Shown here piece by piece: positions 45,024 through 56,888 of a DNA stretch of 64,000 nucleotides. Numbering within the stretch: position 1 is the first letter of the stretch; each line of letters starts with the position of its first letter. A program made the position numbers and the translations under genes. Under the pieces are notes generated by a model. It made no database searches, had not been told where the DNA came from, and worked only from the letters and a program-made list of their open reading frames with translations. This DNA comes from Vitellaria paradoxa (Eukaryota > Streptophyta > Magnoliopsida > Ericales > Sapotaceae), in NCBI GenBank assembly GCA_019916065.1, contig CM034241.1:21839541-21903540 (forward strand), written 5' to 3'.

Positions 45024-46813
45024 TGTTATCCCAAATAGCAACACTAGAGGGGTGTGAATAGGGTTGCTTAAAAATTTTGTAATAAAAATTTCAATCCTAA
45101 AACAAATATGTCAAGATGAATATGAAATGCACCAAAAAAAATTATTTAATATTTGTAAATGAAGAGTGAGTGCTAGTGTTTGCAATAAATATAAAGAGAA
45201 GGGAAGAGAAGCAAACACAATCGATTTATAGTGGTTCGGCTTCAATGTTGCCTACATCCACTCCCCAAGGCCTTCCTTGAGATTTCTCCACTATTCTTTG
45301 AAGAGCTTATTATACACTAGCTTCCCAAGGTGCTAGAAACCTTTCCCAAGTGATTTTATCCCCAAATCACTCACACAAGTCTCTCTAAAAGAAAGTATCT
45401 TGTTTTGGTTCTAACACTTGAACCAAAACCAACAAGAGCTCACCCAACTCTCACAAATTAAAAGGGCTTTAAATTTCCCTTTCTTACAACAACAATGATG
45501 AGTTTAAATGATGAGAAAATAAAAGGATCTTTATATTTAATCCAACAAGGTTTCCCCCTTCAAAGAATCAACACAACCCCAACCCGTGGAGAGGCAATAA
45601 TTCAGTTTGAGGGACGGGACAAGCCAAGGAACCAACTCACAATAGAAACAAAGTTCTAAGGTAACTTGATTATCAAAGATAAAGTAGTCAATTGGCTAAA
45701 AAGACTAAGTCCAAGTTCTTTCAAGAAGCAAGGAAGAAAAAATCTCTCAAATTGATTTTCAAATCTGAAAATTACATGCTATTCACCTTGGTGGCCGGCC
45801 ACCTTACTTATAATACTAATATTTCAATCTTGGAACATCCCTCCAAGAATAGGAAAGGCCAAAAGACAAGCTTAAATGGCATTAACTCAAAAGGCCCTCA
45901 TTGGCTAGCAATTAGGGCATTCATTGCATCAGTTCATTAACTCCAAATCAATTAAAACATGCATTAAATAAGGTCTTAAATACAAAACAATAAAAGACTG
46001 AAATGGGCTTGACTCTTGACATGGTAGACTTGAGTCTTCATCTTTGGCCGAATAAGAGGCCACCATGTGGCTGCCACCTAGCCTTTAACTAATCTCCATT
46101 TGGCAATCCCCTTTGTCCACTTGGCAAAGAACTTGGCACTTGAATTCTTCTCTTTGGCCGATTGCTTCCTCTTGTCCAAAAGCTTCCATGATCAAACTTT
46201 GGAGTTCCTTTGCTTTGGCTCTAGTTATGGGACCTTGATAGCTTAATGATGGAGCTCCTTCATCATTAAAACTCAATCAAATCAAAAAGAAACTCTCACA
46301 AGTTGAATATGAAAGATGAAGCACAAATGTGAGAAGAAATCACTTTATGTTTGCAAAAATATGGAATTTCTTGTATCTCTTTGCAAGCACTTCTTTCTTG
46401 CCTTGTTCATCCCCTTGAATCTGAGTTTGAGGCTCTATTTATAGATGAAAATCTTCAAATGGCCGTTACAAAGTGAAAAGACGCTTTTGCCCTTGAAAAA
46501 ATTGAATTTCCTTGCTTCTAATGCTGTCTTTCAGATTCAGATTTTCTGAGATATATTTGTGACCGTTTTTCACCCTCAGAAAGTTCAAATCTGACATTGC
46601 CTCAGAGTAAAGACTTTGTAGATATATAAGTCAGCTATCACATGTCAAATTGTGAGCTTCATCCAACGGTCAGATAGTCAGATATAGCTTCTGAACCGAG
46701 ACCAGCTTCTGAAAGCCTTTTCTAACATTCTGAATCTGTGTTTTCAGTTTAAGCTTCTGTTTCACCATGATACTTTTAGAATTAGAAGAAACTTAAACTA
46801 CAAAAGTTGTAGC
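45024..46813 (-). repeat. 3' LTR of the minus-strand Copia element, truncated and interrupted
   Basis: Reading left to right it starts TGTTATCCCAAATAGCAAC, as does the 5' LTR at 48373. It matches that LTR to ACAAAAGTTGTAGCTT at 46813 apart from the 757-bp insertion at 45509-46265. The last 560 or so bases of the right-hand copy (49398-49956) have no counterpart, so the TG end of this LTR is lost. Confidence 0.9.
45509..46265. repeat. Solo LTR (757 bp) nested in the Copia LTR
   Basis: The block starts TGATGAGAAAAT and ends CTCCTTCATCA, with an inverted TGATGA/TCATCA terminus. It is flanked by TTAAA on both sides (45504-45508 and 46266-46270). The other LTR of the host element (near 48849) reads GATGAGTTTAAAACTCAATC without it, so the empty site is directly visible. 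The TG...CA ends and 5-bp duplication are those of an LTR. On the minus strand near its start is a coding-like run with SYQGPITRAKAKELQSLI (46250-46196), a pattern seen at the C-terminal end of some Ty3/Gypsy polyproteins. Confidence 0.85.
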
Positions 46814-48321
46814 TTCTGATAGCCTATATTATTGCAATATTGACAAGTAGAATGATTACTAGAAGATGTTTTCCAAAACAAATCCTTATAAAATTTTTGC
46901 TTTTTAAATGGATTAAAACCAATTCCACTTTTATTAAAAACACATCTTTGTCTACCAAGAATCATATCCAAGTTTTCATTTCCTTTAACAAACTTTGCAA
47001 GAGATTTTGTTAAATCCTCTACTTGATTTTTTAAGGTTTCATTTTCGTTTTGGAGCTCATTTGGAATCAAGCTTTTAGTTTCAAGCTCCTTTTTTAAAAA
47101 TTCATTTTCTTTCTTTAAAGCATCATTTTCTTGAGAAAGAGAAGAGACCAACTTTTTTAGAGAAACATTCTTTGAAGAAATTTTCTTAAGTTCATGATGT
47201 AAATCGTCAAAAGCATTTAAAAGTTCATCATAAGTAAATTGATTAGAAGATTCACATACCTCATTCTCTTCTTCTTGAGCCATAAAACAAATGTTTGCAA
47301 TTTCTTCTCCATTTGACTCATTATCGGAGGAACTATCATCGCTATCTCCCCATGTTGCCACCATTGCATTCTTTTTGTCCTTTTTATAACTCTTTTTGAG
47401 TTGAGGACATTCGGGCTTGATATGGCCGGGCTTTTTGCATTCATAGCAAATGATAATATCTTTCTTACTCAGGTCTCCTTTGATTGTCTCCTTCTTGTGG
47501 AATTTTCTTCCACCTTGCTTCTTTTTGTTAATGTATTTTTTGAATTTTCTAGTGATCATAGCAATGTCTTCATCATCTTCATCACTTGATTCATCCACCC
47601 TTTCATCATTAAATGTGGACTTAAAAGCAATTCCTTTCTTCTTTTTGGAATCTTCTTCCTCATTAGCTTTTAAAGTAATCTCATGGGTCATAAGGGAACC
47701 CAAGAGTTCATCTAAGCTCAATTTTGTGAGATCTTTTGCTTCTTGGATGGCCGTCACCTTTGGCTCCCATCCCTTTGGCAAAGACCTAAGAATTTTTCTC
47801 ACTATTTCAACGTTAGTATAGATTTTACCAAGAGATTTCAAACTATTTATAATATCGGTAAATCTAGTAAACATTTCCGAAATAGACTCATCTGGTTTCA
47901 TTTTAAACAATTCATAATGATGAACAAACATACTAATTTTGGACTCTTTAACTTGATTAGTACCTTCATGAGTGACTTCTAATTTATCCTAAATTTCTTT
48001 AGCGGTTTCACATGTAGAAATTCTATTAAACTCATTAGGGTCAACTGCACAATATAAAATTTTCATAGCTTCGGCATTTAATTGGACTTTAGCTTCATCG
48101 GCTTCGGTCCATTCACTTTCATCCTTGGGAACAATCCTATTATCTACGGTTTTAGAAGGAACATAAGGTCCATTAGATATGACTTTCCATGACCCATAAT
48201 CAATGGCTTGAACATAGATTCTCATTCTAGCCTTCCAATAATTATAGTTTGTTCCATTGAACAAAGGAGGTCGGTGGGTCGATTGGCCTTCAAAAGTGGA
48301 AGTGCCAAAAGATGTTGCCAT
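46798..48321 (-). pseudogene. Copia gag (UBN2-type domain, zinc knuckle, coiled coil) with one nonsense codon
   Basis: The start is ATG 48321-48319 (MATSFGTSTFEG). One reading frame runs 1.5 kb with a single in-frame TAG near 47991, where relatives have tryptophan (KEIWDKLEVTHEG pattern). Motifs are LFNGTNYNYWKARMRIYVQA, EFNRISTCETAKEI, KILRSLPKGWEPKVTAI, DELLGSLMTHEI, a CCHC zinc knuckle CYECKKPGHIKPEC (about 47452-47411), an acidic stretch, and a coiled coil (LVSSLSQENDALKKENEFLK). The C-terminus runs into a second, incomplete zinc knuckle (CQYCNNIGYQ), where the frame crosses a deletion junction into LTR sequence at about 46813. Confidence 0.9.
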
Positions 48322-48358
48322 GATCTTAACTCTTAGACGGTTAAAAATAAGAGCCCTT

Positions 48359-48371
48359 GCTCTGATACCAA
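48359..48371 (-). other. Primer-binding site of the minus-strand Copia element
   Basis: On the minus strand TTGGTATCAGAGC follows the GGGATAACA end of the 5' LTR with a one-base spacer. It matches the initiator methionine tRNA complement. Confidence 0.9.
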
Positions 48372-48372
48372 T

Positions 48373-49956
48373 TGTTATCCCAAATAGCAACACTAGAGGG
48401 GGGTGAATAGGGTTGCTTAAAAATTTTGTAATAAAAATTTCAATCCTAAAACAAATATGTCAAGATGAATATGAAATGCATCAAAAAAAATTATTTAATA
48501 TTTGTAAATGAAGAGTGAGTGCTAGTGTTTGCAATAAATATAAAGAGAAGGGAAGAGAAGCAAACACAATCGATTTATAGTGGTTCGGCTTCAATGTTGC
48601 CTACGTCCACTCCCTAAGGCCTTCCTTGAGATTTCTCCACTATTCTTTGAAGAGCTTATTACACACTAGCTTCCCAAGGTGCTAGAAACCTTTCCCAAGT
48701 GATTTATCCCCAAATCACTCACACAAGTCTCTTTCAAAGAAAGTATCTTGTTTTGGTTCTAACACTTGAACCAAAACCAACAATAGCTCACCCAACTCTC
48801 ACAAATTAAAGGGCTTTAAATTTCCCTTTCTTACAACAACAATGATGAGTTTAAAACTCAATCAAATCAAAAAGAAACTCTCACAAGTTGAATATGAAAG
48901 ATGAAGCACAAATGTGAGAAGAAATCACTCTATGTTTGCAAAGATATGGAATTTCTTGTATCTCTTTGTAAGCACTTCTTTATTGCCTTGTTCATCCCCT
49001 TGAATCTGAGTTTGAGGCTCTATTTACAGATGAAAATCTCCAAATGGCCGTTACAAAGTGAAAAGACGCTTTTGCCCTTGAAAAAATTGAATTTCCTTGC
49101 TTCCAATGCTGTCTTTCAGATTCAGATTTTCTGAGATATATTTGTGACCGTTTTTCACCCTCAGAAAGTTCAAATCTGACATTGCCTCAGAGTAAAGACT
49201 TTGTAGATATATAAGTCAGCTATCACATGTCAAATTTTGAGCTTCATCCAACGGTCAGATAGTCAGATATAGCTTCTGAACCGAGACCAGCTTCTGATGG
49301 CCTTTTCTGACATTCTGAATCTGTGTTTCCAGTTTAAGCTTCTGTTTCACCATGGTCCTTTTAGAATTAGAATAACCTTAAACTACAAAAGTTGTAGCTT
49401 TTTGAGTCTTCTTTTCACACACCAAAAATCAGAATTTTTAAAGCTGTATAGTATGAGTTATGTCTCAAAAACTAAGACTAGCTCCAGAATCCAGAATTAA
49501 AAACTTTTCTGTAATGCCTAATGTTACAGCTTATGTTTTGATACCTTAACGTCAGATTCACAAAAAATCTCCCTTAGGTAAAGTTGTAGATATGGAAGTC
49601 TAGTTTACTGTATTAAAATTTCATGAAAATTGAACCGTTGGATCTTAAGATATCATCTATAAACTAACACGTGTCTGATTTTTCTGTTTATCCGAGTTAA
49701 CCTCTAGTTCAAATATTCATCTTGCTTTGATTTCTATTACTCCAAACTTTGAAATTCCTTTATTCCTTCATCCAAATTATGTGAAAATATCTAAAAAATA
49801 ATATCAATCTCTTCCAACTCTAATATCTTGAATCTATCAAATGAATTGTAATATTTCATACAATGTCTATTTGAAAATTAATTGTGAAAATTTAATTCAA
49901 TGTTTGTTATCATCAAAATCAATTATAAAACTAACTTTATAAACCTTGGGCCAACA
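48373..49956 (-). repeat. 5' LTR of the minus-strand Copia element
   Basis: The 1,584-bp LTR starts (minus strand) TGTTGGCCCAAGG at 49956 and ends GGGATAACA at 48373. It is the complete LTR of the pair. Where both copies exist they are nearly identical by eye, so the insertion is rather young compared with its chromovirus host. Confidence 0.92.
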
Positions 49957-49961
49957 GGAGG

Positions 49962-50640
49962 AAATTAGCAGAGCCATTTGCCTTTGATTGAATTTGTGTA
50001 TAATAACAGTTATCAGGCAAGCATTAGTGTGGCTCCATATGAAGCTTTGTATGGATAACCTTGTAGATCTTCTGAAGCTGGAGAACCTGTGACGGTTGGT
50101 CCTGATTTGGTGAGATAGGCATTAGAGAAGATTTAAGTGATTTGACAGAGACTTTTAACGACTCAAAGTAGACATAAGAGTTATGCTGATAAATGAAGAC
50201 GGCCGTTGGAATTTCAAGTCGGTGATTTAATGTTTTTGAAAGTTTCATCGAGGTAGGGTATAGTTCAGTTTGGGAAACTTGGAAAGCTTTCACTGAGGTG
50301 TATTGGGCCTTTTGAGATTATTGGGATAATTGGTGAGGTGGCATACAGATTAGGGCTTCCTTCGCAATTAGCTCGGATTCATAATATGTTTCACGTATCT
50401 ATGCTTAGGAAGTATATACTAGATCCTTTTCATGTGATTAATTGGGAGGAATTAGATATTAAGGAGAATGTGACTTTTGAGAATTTGCTAGTTCAAATTA
50501 AGGATAGGCAAGAATAGGTTTTGCGTGGCAAGACCATTCCTTTGGTTTGTGTGTTCTAGCGATGTCGTGGAGTTGAGGAATTCATTTGGGAATGTGAATC
50601 GGTGATGCGATTGAAATACCCATCCCTATTTTTTGATTAA
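49962..50640 (+). pseudogene. Chromovirus integrase end and chromodomain, decayed
   Basis: The integrase core resumes with LPLIEFVYNNSYQASISVAP and YEALYG, then a stop. LEFQVGDLMFLKVS (about 50203) and [20 protein letters not shown] belong to the C-terminal domain; [20 protein letters not shown] (about 50380) is the usual linker. A chromodomain-like segment follows: [12 protein letters not shown], stop, VLRGKTIPLVCVF, stop, RCRGVEEFIWECESVMRLKY. The aromatic positions W (in FIWECE) and the stop replacing another W fit the chromodomain type of Tekay/Del elements. Chromodomains guide integration toward particular chromatin. The frame ends near 50640. Confidence 0.87.
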
Positions 50641-50688
50641 AATATATTATGTAAATTTCAAGGATGAATTTTTTGTAAGGGGCAAGAA

Positions 50689-51921
50689 TATAATAACCGG
50701 TATTTATTTTTGCTATTTATATATTATTTTAGGCCAATAAATAATTATTTTGAGATTTAATTTATTTGTTTTATTTTCCTTGGGCTAAGTGTGGTCCGAA
50801 TTGGTAATGGGTTCGACAACTAGGCCGAAGGCCCAGTCTTTTTCTTTTCTTTCTTTTCTTTCCCTTTTTTTTTCTTTTTCATTTTTTTATTTTCTTTTGC
50901 TTTTGGCTTGCTCTACACATAGGGAGAGACCAGAGAAGGGAGAGAAGATAGAAAAGAGAGAGATAAGAGAGAGAGTAGAGAAAGAAAGTGTGATTTGGAG
51001 CGAAACGTCAGCGGATCGGGGTAGTATTCGACATTGTGAACATCGTGCTGACATCTATTTCCAGTGGTTTAGCCTAAGGCAGGAGATATCAACTTTCGAA
51101 GGTTAGAAGCCCAAACTAGTTTTCATGGTTTTTCTTTGTTTCTCTTCGGATTCGAGATAGGTGGGACTTATATTTGTGTTTTAGATGCCGTTAGGGTGGT
51201 TTTATTATATATATGTACTTGATTTGGTTGATTATTATTTGATTAGTGCATATATATATATATGAATGCGATTAGATATATGTATATAAACGTGAATATC
51301 TTGCATATATTTGAGTTATTCTTTGATTAAATGATGAAGAAATAGTGATTTATGTGTTTGAGTGCTTATACATGAGTTATTGTTGAGATTGAAGCTTGAA
51401 CTCTAGATTCTGCAGTCCAGACTAGCTGATGGGGTGTCCGGACCACAGCTTAGGTGTCCTAACCACTACTCAGGTGTTCCAAACCATTGCTCAGGGTGTT
51501 CGGACCACAGTATGGTGGATTTTCAAAAAAGTGTAAAAAAATTGGTTCTTAAGTATATTTGTGTGTCCAAATTAAGTTGTTTTGTATCTCTAATGATGAA
51601 ATAAACCTCAAATCATCATTAAGCCTAATGAGAATGTACTTTATATTGAGATGATATTTATTTGCATGATTGAGCATATCATCTGCATGGGGCTGGGATG
51701 GCATCATCTTGTTTATGTTAAGAGTATTGATTGGCCAAGAGTGGCATATCTATATTGTGACGTGCCAAGGCACGAGTTGTATATATGGACGGGGTCCATG
51801 ATTTGAGAAAAGTGATAAAATGAGATTTTGAAAATATCAAATGATCTCCAGTCGATATATATAACTAGAGCTTAGTCATTTGGAGTTGGGATGTTAATTA
51901 TGAGACATGGTTATAAGATTT
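50689..51921 (+). repeat. 3' LTR of the chromovirus, first part
   Basis: It starts TATAATAACC after the purine tract GTAAGGGGCAAGAA (50675-50688) and aligns with 17516-18740 of the 5' LTR. The module block at 51412-51515 has four GTCCGGAC-type units, against fewer in the 5' LTR (18268-18335). It is cut at 51921 by an LTR-like insertion, with GATTT as the duplication. Confidence 0.9.
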
Positions 51922-52678
51922 TGTTACACCCTAGATTTTTATAACCCGAATACTCGAGTGTGACTTCGGATTGTTTGTTGAGTATAAAAATAGAATAATA
52001 GTAATCCATTGTCGCATCGCAAATTTTCCTTCAAATTGGGATTGACTTGTAATAATAAATTTAAGGTGTTCAAAATCCTTAATTTATCCTAAATAATTTA
52101 TAAGCTATTAGACTAAATCATTTGGTGGAATTCAACTACAAAGGACAAAATAAGGATAGAGAATAGTATTACAGAGCTATCTAAGCGTCCCAACTATACG
52201 ATTAACATTACATACCAAATAAAAGCAAACCAAGTCTAAACTTAATGATTACAATCATCCAACAATTATTATTATAGACCACAATTATAAATAGTCTTCT
52301 AGTGCTGCGCAAGAAAAAAATAGATAGCTCTTTTGGTAGAATATTTAAGAGAAATTAATCTTATTTTGGTTCATCTTCAGTATCCCTATGCTCAATATCC
52401 TGAACAATATTCCCACAAAGCGGTGAGCTATTAAAGCCCAATAATTAGAATCTCGTAGATGCCTATATGCAATGATCATAATACTCCATTATATTAGGTA
52501 ACCTAATACAGTGAATGTGATCAGGTGGCTTACTATTCATACAACAAATAATTTAATAGATCCTAACTGAATAACGTAAATTATACTTACAACAGTCCGA
52601 TGAGGCCATCAATGTAACTACTATTTTACTTACACGTCAAATAATTTAATGTTGTTGTTTGTATCGCAATCAAATCAA

Positions 52679-52760
52679 TGTCGCAGTGGTAAGGATCTCA
52701 GATTTAGATCTTTAAGGTCTCGGGATCAAACCCCATAGCAATACAGGTTTCATATATTTT
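52679..52760 (+). repeat. tRNA-like SINE head 1
   Basis: An A-box-like TGTCGCAGTGGTAAGG at 52679 and a B-box-like GGATCAAACCC at 52723 are spaced as in tRNA-derived SINEs, and TCTCGGGATCAAACCCC resembles the usual GGTTCGAACCC context. A T-rich tail follows at 52757-52766. The cloverleaf is not complete, so it is not a tRNA gene. Confidence 0.45.
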
Positions 52761-53462
52761 TTTCTACATCTTTATATAAAATATTCATCAAAAGGAATTG
52801 AATGTAATTAAATAATTCCAACACATCATTTATACATAAGTATGAGAAGTTGCTAGTCATAGTAAAATTTGATAAAGGGGTTTAGTCTAAATCCTCCCTA
52901 GGAGAATCATATTCCTATCCTCCTCTACCTCCAGCCTTGGGAACCAGTGACTTTACGGGCTTAACAACTAATGCATTTCGACGATGTCACCTATCGAAAA
53001 CCTAGCCGTTGCGACCGGCTGCCTGACTGGCCAAGGTAGAAGGGAGAGTCTCCTAAACAAAATACATATATTCCTATATTTGCCTAAAAGACCATTTCTA
53101 CCCACCCATCACCCCATTGCCAAAGATAACTTTAGCACTGAGTGCCTTATTATCACCCTTCAACATTCCCAAGGGTACCTTGTATGAAAATAAGACATTT
53201 TCAATAAACCGGCGATGTTGACAAGTGATTAATCCTAAGTGAGATTATTCAGTCACATGCATTAAAATTCTAGGTATTTTATCTCAATCCTTGAATCATA
53301 ATTCTCATTGAGAAAAAGATTTAACATAGTCACAAATACTACATTACAAAGATAGGAACTATATGTAAATTAATAAGTAGTAATTAGTTAAAATAATTTA
53401 AGGTTAGAGCTAGATTTAAGCAAATTCATTTCACTAGTTTGCCGAACTAACTTTGGTAAGAA

Positions 53463-53555
53463 TAGCTTAGTGGGAGGGTGATCTTAATCGCAATTTGAAG
53501 TCACAAGTTCGAACCTCATTGGCTTTGATCTCAATTTTTGCCTCGTTTTTCTCTT
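53463..53555 (+). repeat. tRNA-like SINE head 2
   Basis: TAGCTTAGTGGGAGG at 53463 resembles an A box, and AAGTTCGAACCTC at 53505 a B box with a perfect GTTCGAACC core. A pyrimidine-rich tail follows (53525-53560). The arrangement is that of a plant tRNA-derived SINE; the 3' end is not defined. Confidence 0.5.
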
Positions 53556-54913
53556 TATTTTATTATTTTATGGAATATAAAGACAATAAAAAGTTCTTTG
53601 GGCTTATATTTATTCTTAGAAGAAATTCTAAATTTTATTTTATTCCAACATCGGTAGCAAAATATATAAATTACATAATTACGTCAATGTGACATTACAA
53701 AGCTAATACATTTTAAGCTTTTAATTTGGTAGGATAATAATATTTTGAATTAATTTCAATTATCATCTCATTTATAACTACACCATCATCATAGGTTTTC
53801 GGTTCCAAGATATCCATAAATGTCTAGAGAATTATTCCAATATTTAAGAAAACATTTAGGTATTTAATTAAGTTTCATTACTTTGATCGAATCATAAAAA
53901 TTTAGTTTTTTAAAAAAAAATAGAATTATATAACTTTTTAGGTTGACAAAATAATGTCTAAAAATCAATTAAAATAAATCAAGTTCATTTAAAAACAACC
54001 AAGTGGGGGAAAACAAGTTTTGTGTTTCATTTGGACATTTTATCAAACACTTGATTTTACTTAGCCATTTTAGGTTGAATAAGTCTTCCAATTATAGATA
54101 ATGATGCTAATTATCTACATTAGTTATCATAAATATTAGAATGTCAAAATAATATCTAATATCCAATTAAAATAATTTCATGTCAATTAGAAGTTAACTA
54201 AGTAGTGTCAACTTAATAACCCACTTAAGCATTTCATCAAAGCAGTATATATGCTTTACTAGATTAGGCCTTGTAAACAAAATTAAATATGAATAAAAAT
54301 AGTCAACATATCTACAACTAACAAAGGGTAATTGGAAATTTAAATAAATCTCTAGACATAGAATTCTTATAAAAATCTGGATAAGCATCAATTAAAGGCT
54401 AAGCAGAGATAATAGTTTAAAAGAAAATTCATATAAAATAGAGCAGAACTTTGCTATTTGTAAACTTTACATTTCTAGAAAATAGATTTCAAGACCTATA
54501 ACTTCCATGATTTACACTTTTTAAAATTCTAAAGTGTAAAGGTTCAAAAACAACCTTGAATTTAGTTTGTTCAGATGATATAGTTTAACATATGTTTAGT
54601 ATTTTGGGCATAACTTTTGACTCACATATCAGAATAATGCAAATCTTTTTGATTTGGAAAGAAAATCTTAAAGGGTTACAAATTTTTTGTTTTAGCCAAA
54701 GTCTAATTCCACCATTTTTTTCAAAATCATATCGGAAGTTAAAAACAGGGAGCTGTCAGCTCGTCAAGCTGCAATAGGTCGAAGTTTCAGTTACCCTGCA
54801 CCCAAGCTGTGAGCTATTCTGTTTTTTTCTCATTAGGACGTCCAACTCTTCCATTTTTCTTACATACATGCTCTGTTTTTTTTTCCAACCAATTCTATTC
54901 ACTATTGGGTGTT

Positions 54914-56796
54914 TGATTACACTTGAAAAGTATAATTACAAACTCCACAGTTTGATACACATTGACGCATTTAAGTAGTTAATCTTGAAGTTTTATCATT
55001 ATTTTACTACTTATAGCTTTTATTTTCTTACTTGCAGGGAAAATGGCAAAATAATTGAGATTAGTAGCGATGAAAGTGGCTATCACGGAGAAAAAAATAG
55101 TCCAAAGTTCAAGATGGTTGAAGTGGTGTGCAGTTGAAATTCCAGCCTGACACCCTATCAGTATTTTGACCATATCTTTTCACTCATAATTCGGATTGAC
55201 CTGATTCTTTTTGGGTTGGAAAAAAGACTCAAAGGGCTACAACTTTTGTGTTTTAGCCGAAGACTGAATCTATTATCTTCAAGGTCAAAATCGCATTGGA
55301 ATTCAAGGACAGAAAGCTGTCAGAAGAAAAACATAAAAAGTGAAATTTATACACTGTTGTCCGGACACCCCATTTGGGTGTCCGGACACCTAGACACATG
55401 GAAGCTTACTGCATTCCGGACACCCCAATTGGGTGTCTGGACACCTGGACGTGCGGGGTTAATTTCCTTCTTCATTTTTAGGGTTTCCTTGGAGGGGTTA
55501 TAAATATCCAATGAGCAGCCGTTTAGGGGGGAGCTTCTCATCTTTTTCCATATTCTTTTCATCTTTTTCTAGACTCTTAGAGAGTGTTTTAGAATTTTTT
55601 GAGAGATTTCTTTTTGTTTAGAGAAGATGTTTTTGAAGATTTGTGCAACACTTGCAGATTTGTTTCAGCTTTTGTGATCATTCGTTATTCTTTTCGTTCT
55701 TCGAAGTACGGTACTGTTTTTGCTTAGTTTAATAACATCTTTATTTGTAGTTTAGTTTATATTCATTCCTTCTTCTCTTTCTTTGATTCTTGTTTTAATG
55801 GTTGGATTTAATTGCATGATTTTCATTATGAAGGTAGCGTAAAACCTTAGTTCTTGATTCAACGAATCAAGGAAGGGTAGTTTATGAAAAACGAATGGAT
55901 GTGCGTAGATCGTTCGCAGGGTTTGTAAAAACCTTTGCGGAGTGATCTACGATTGTAAGAATCATTTTTATTTTGTTTCAAACACTTTCGAAAACGAAGA
56001 TCTTTGACTACATTCTCTGTAATTACTAGTAAAGGTTTTCGGATAAAAATTGATTTAATAATTTTGAGCAAATTAAATTTGATTTCTTAAACAAATCTGG
56101 TTTTGGTTGTTTGAAAAACCTTCGGAAACAAGAGTTTTTGACTATATTCTTTGTAATCACTGGTAAAAACTCTTGAATATAATTTTCTTAATAATTTTTG
56201 AACAAACCCTAATTTAGGTTTGAAACCGAATGTTTTCTTAGAAAATCTTTCCAGTTTTATTATCCATAATGAAACGTGATTTTAAAACTGAGTATCAGAT
56301 ATTTTCTGAACTTTAATGAGAATATTTTTCCCAATCTATGGCTCCTTTGACGTGAACTATAGATTGTAGTTTTAACACAGCCCGTAATTAAGTAGTAAAC
56401 TACCCAGAATTGAAAGTTGAATCAAGAATCATTTTTGTTATCTTGAATGCTTAATTTTATTGCTTTCATTATTTTAGTTTAGTTTAATTTTGTATCTTGT
56501 TTTTCTATTAGTTGGAATAAAAGTAATTTAATTTCTTGAATGCTAGTTCAGTTAATTTTTGTAATTTACTTTTATTTGGTTGCTAGTTACTTAATCAACT
56601 CTTCTCAAAACCTAAAACTTGTTTTATTTTCTTTTCTTGTCTTTTAAAATGAAACAGTAGGTAGAAGAACTTAGAAAACCCTAGTGTTCAATCTCGTAGT
56701 TCCCTGTGGATTCGACCTCGGACTCACCGAGTTAAAATTACACCGCACACCCTTGCACTTGGGGGTTAGTTTAGACGCACATTCTACACGGGGTCA
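54914..56796 (+). repeat. 5' LTR of the small Athila-type element
   Basis: The 1,883-bp LTR starts TGATTACACTTGAAAAG and ends TACACGGGGTCA. It has a region with GTCCGGACACC-type units at 55350-55455. A TATAAATA-like TTATAAATATCC lies at 55498, about 40 bases downstream of those units, and is a plausible TATA box for element transcription. Confidence 0.93.
55498..55506 (+). promoter_or_regulatory. Putative TATA box in the small Athila-type 5' LTR
   Basis: TTATAAATA sits downstream of the GTCCGGAC units and upstream of a long leader, as expected for an LTR promoter. The same sequence, TTATAAATA, occurs in the 3' LTR at 58748. It is a motif match only. Confidence 0.45.
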
Positions 56797-56802
56797 AGTT
56801 TT

Positions 56803-56820
56803 TAGCGCCGTTGCCGGGGA
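56803..56820 (+). other. Primer-binding site of the small Athila-type element (tRNA-Asp type)
   Basis: TAGCGCCGTTGCCGGGGA lies six bases after the 5' LTR. It differs by one base from the TGGCGCCGTTGCCGGGGA site typical of Athila elements. Confidence 0.88.
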
Positions 56821-56888
56821 ACTTAGTTTTGATTCATTAGGATAAATCTAGGTTACTCTTCTACTGTTTCCTAAGAAAAAAAAATTTA

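Larger units (their letters stand above)
45024..49956 (-). mobile_element. Gag-only Copia retrotransposon (minus strand) in chromovirus integrase
   Basis: The element lies on the minus strand and is flanked by GGAGG (45019-45023 and 49957-49961). Its 5' LTR is the right-hand repeat (48373-49956), followed on the minus strand by the primer site TTGGTATCAGAGC (48371-48359). The internal region encodes only a SIRE/Tork-like gag (48321-46798). The left LTR is incomplete: it joins coding sequence directly at about 46813, so all of pol, the purine tract and the first part of the 3' LTR are gone. A 757-bp solo LTR (45509-46265) has inserted in the left LTR. Confidence 0.92.

Noticed and set aside
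47401..47982. Plus-strand frames of up to 123 codons
   Set aside because: They lie opposite the well-supported minus-strand Copia gag and have no recognisable motifs.
50789..51106. 105-codon frame in the chromovirus 3' LTR
   Set aside because: Ser/Phe- and Glu/Arg-rich translation of pyrimidine- and purine-rich LTR DNA; the 5' LTR does not conserve it.
52679..53555. tRNA genes
   Set aside because: Only A-box and B-box-like segments are present; acceptor and anticodon stems cannot be formed from the flanks by eye.
55350..55455. CRISPR-like array of GTCCGGAC units
   Set aside because: Units are few, imperfect, and lie in LTRs of a plant genome; spacers are not of uniform length and no cas genes exist.
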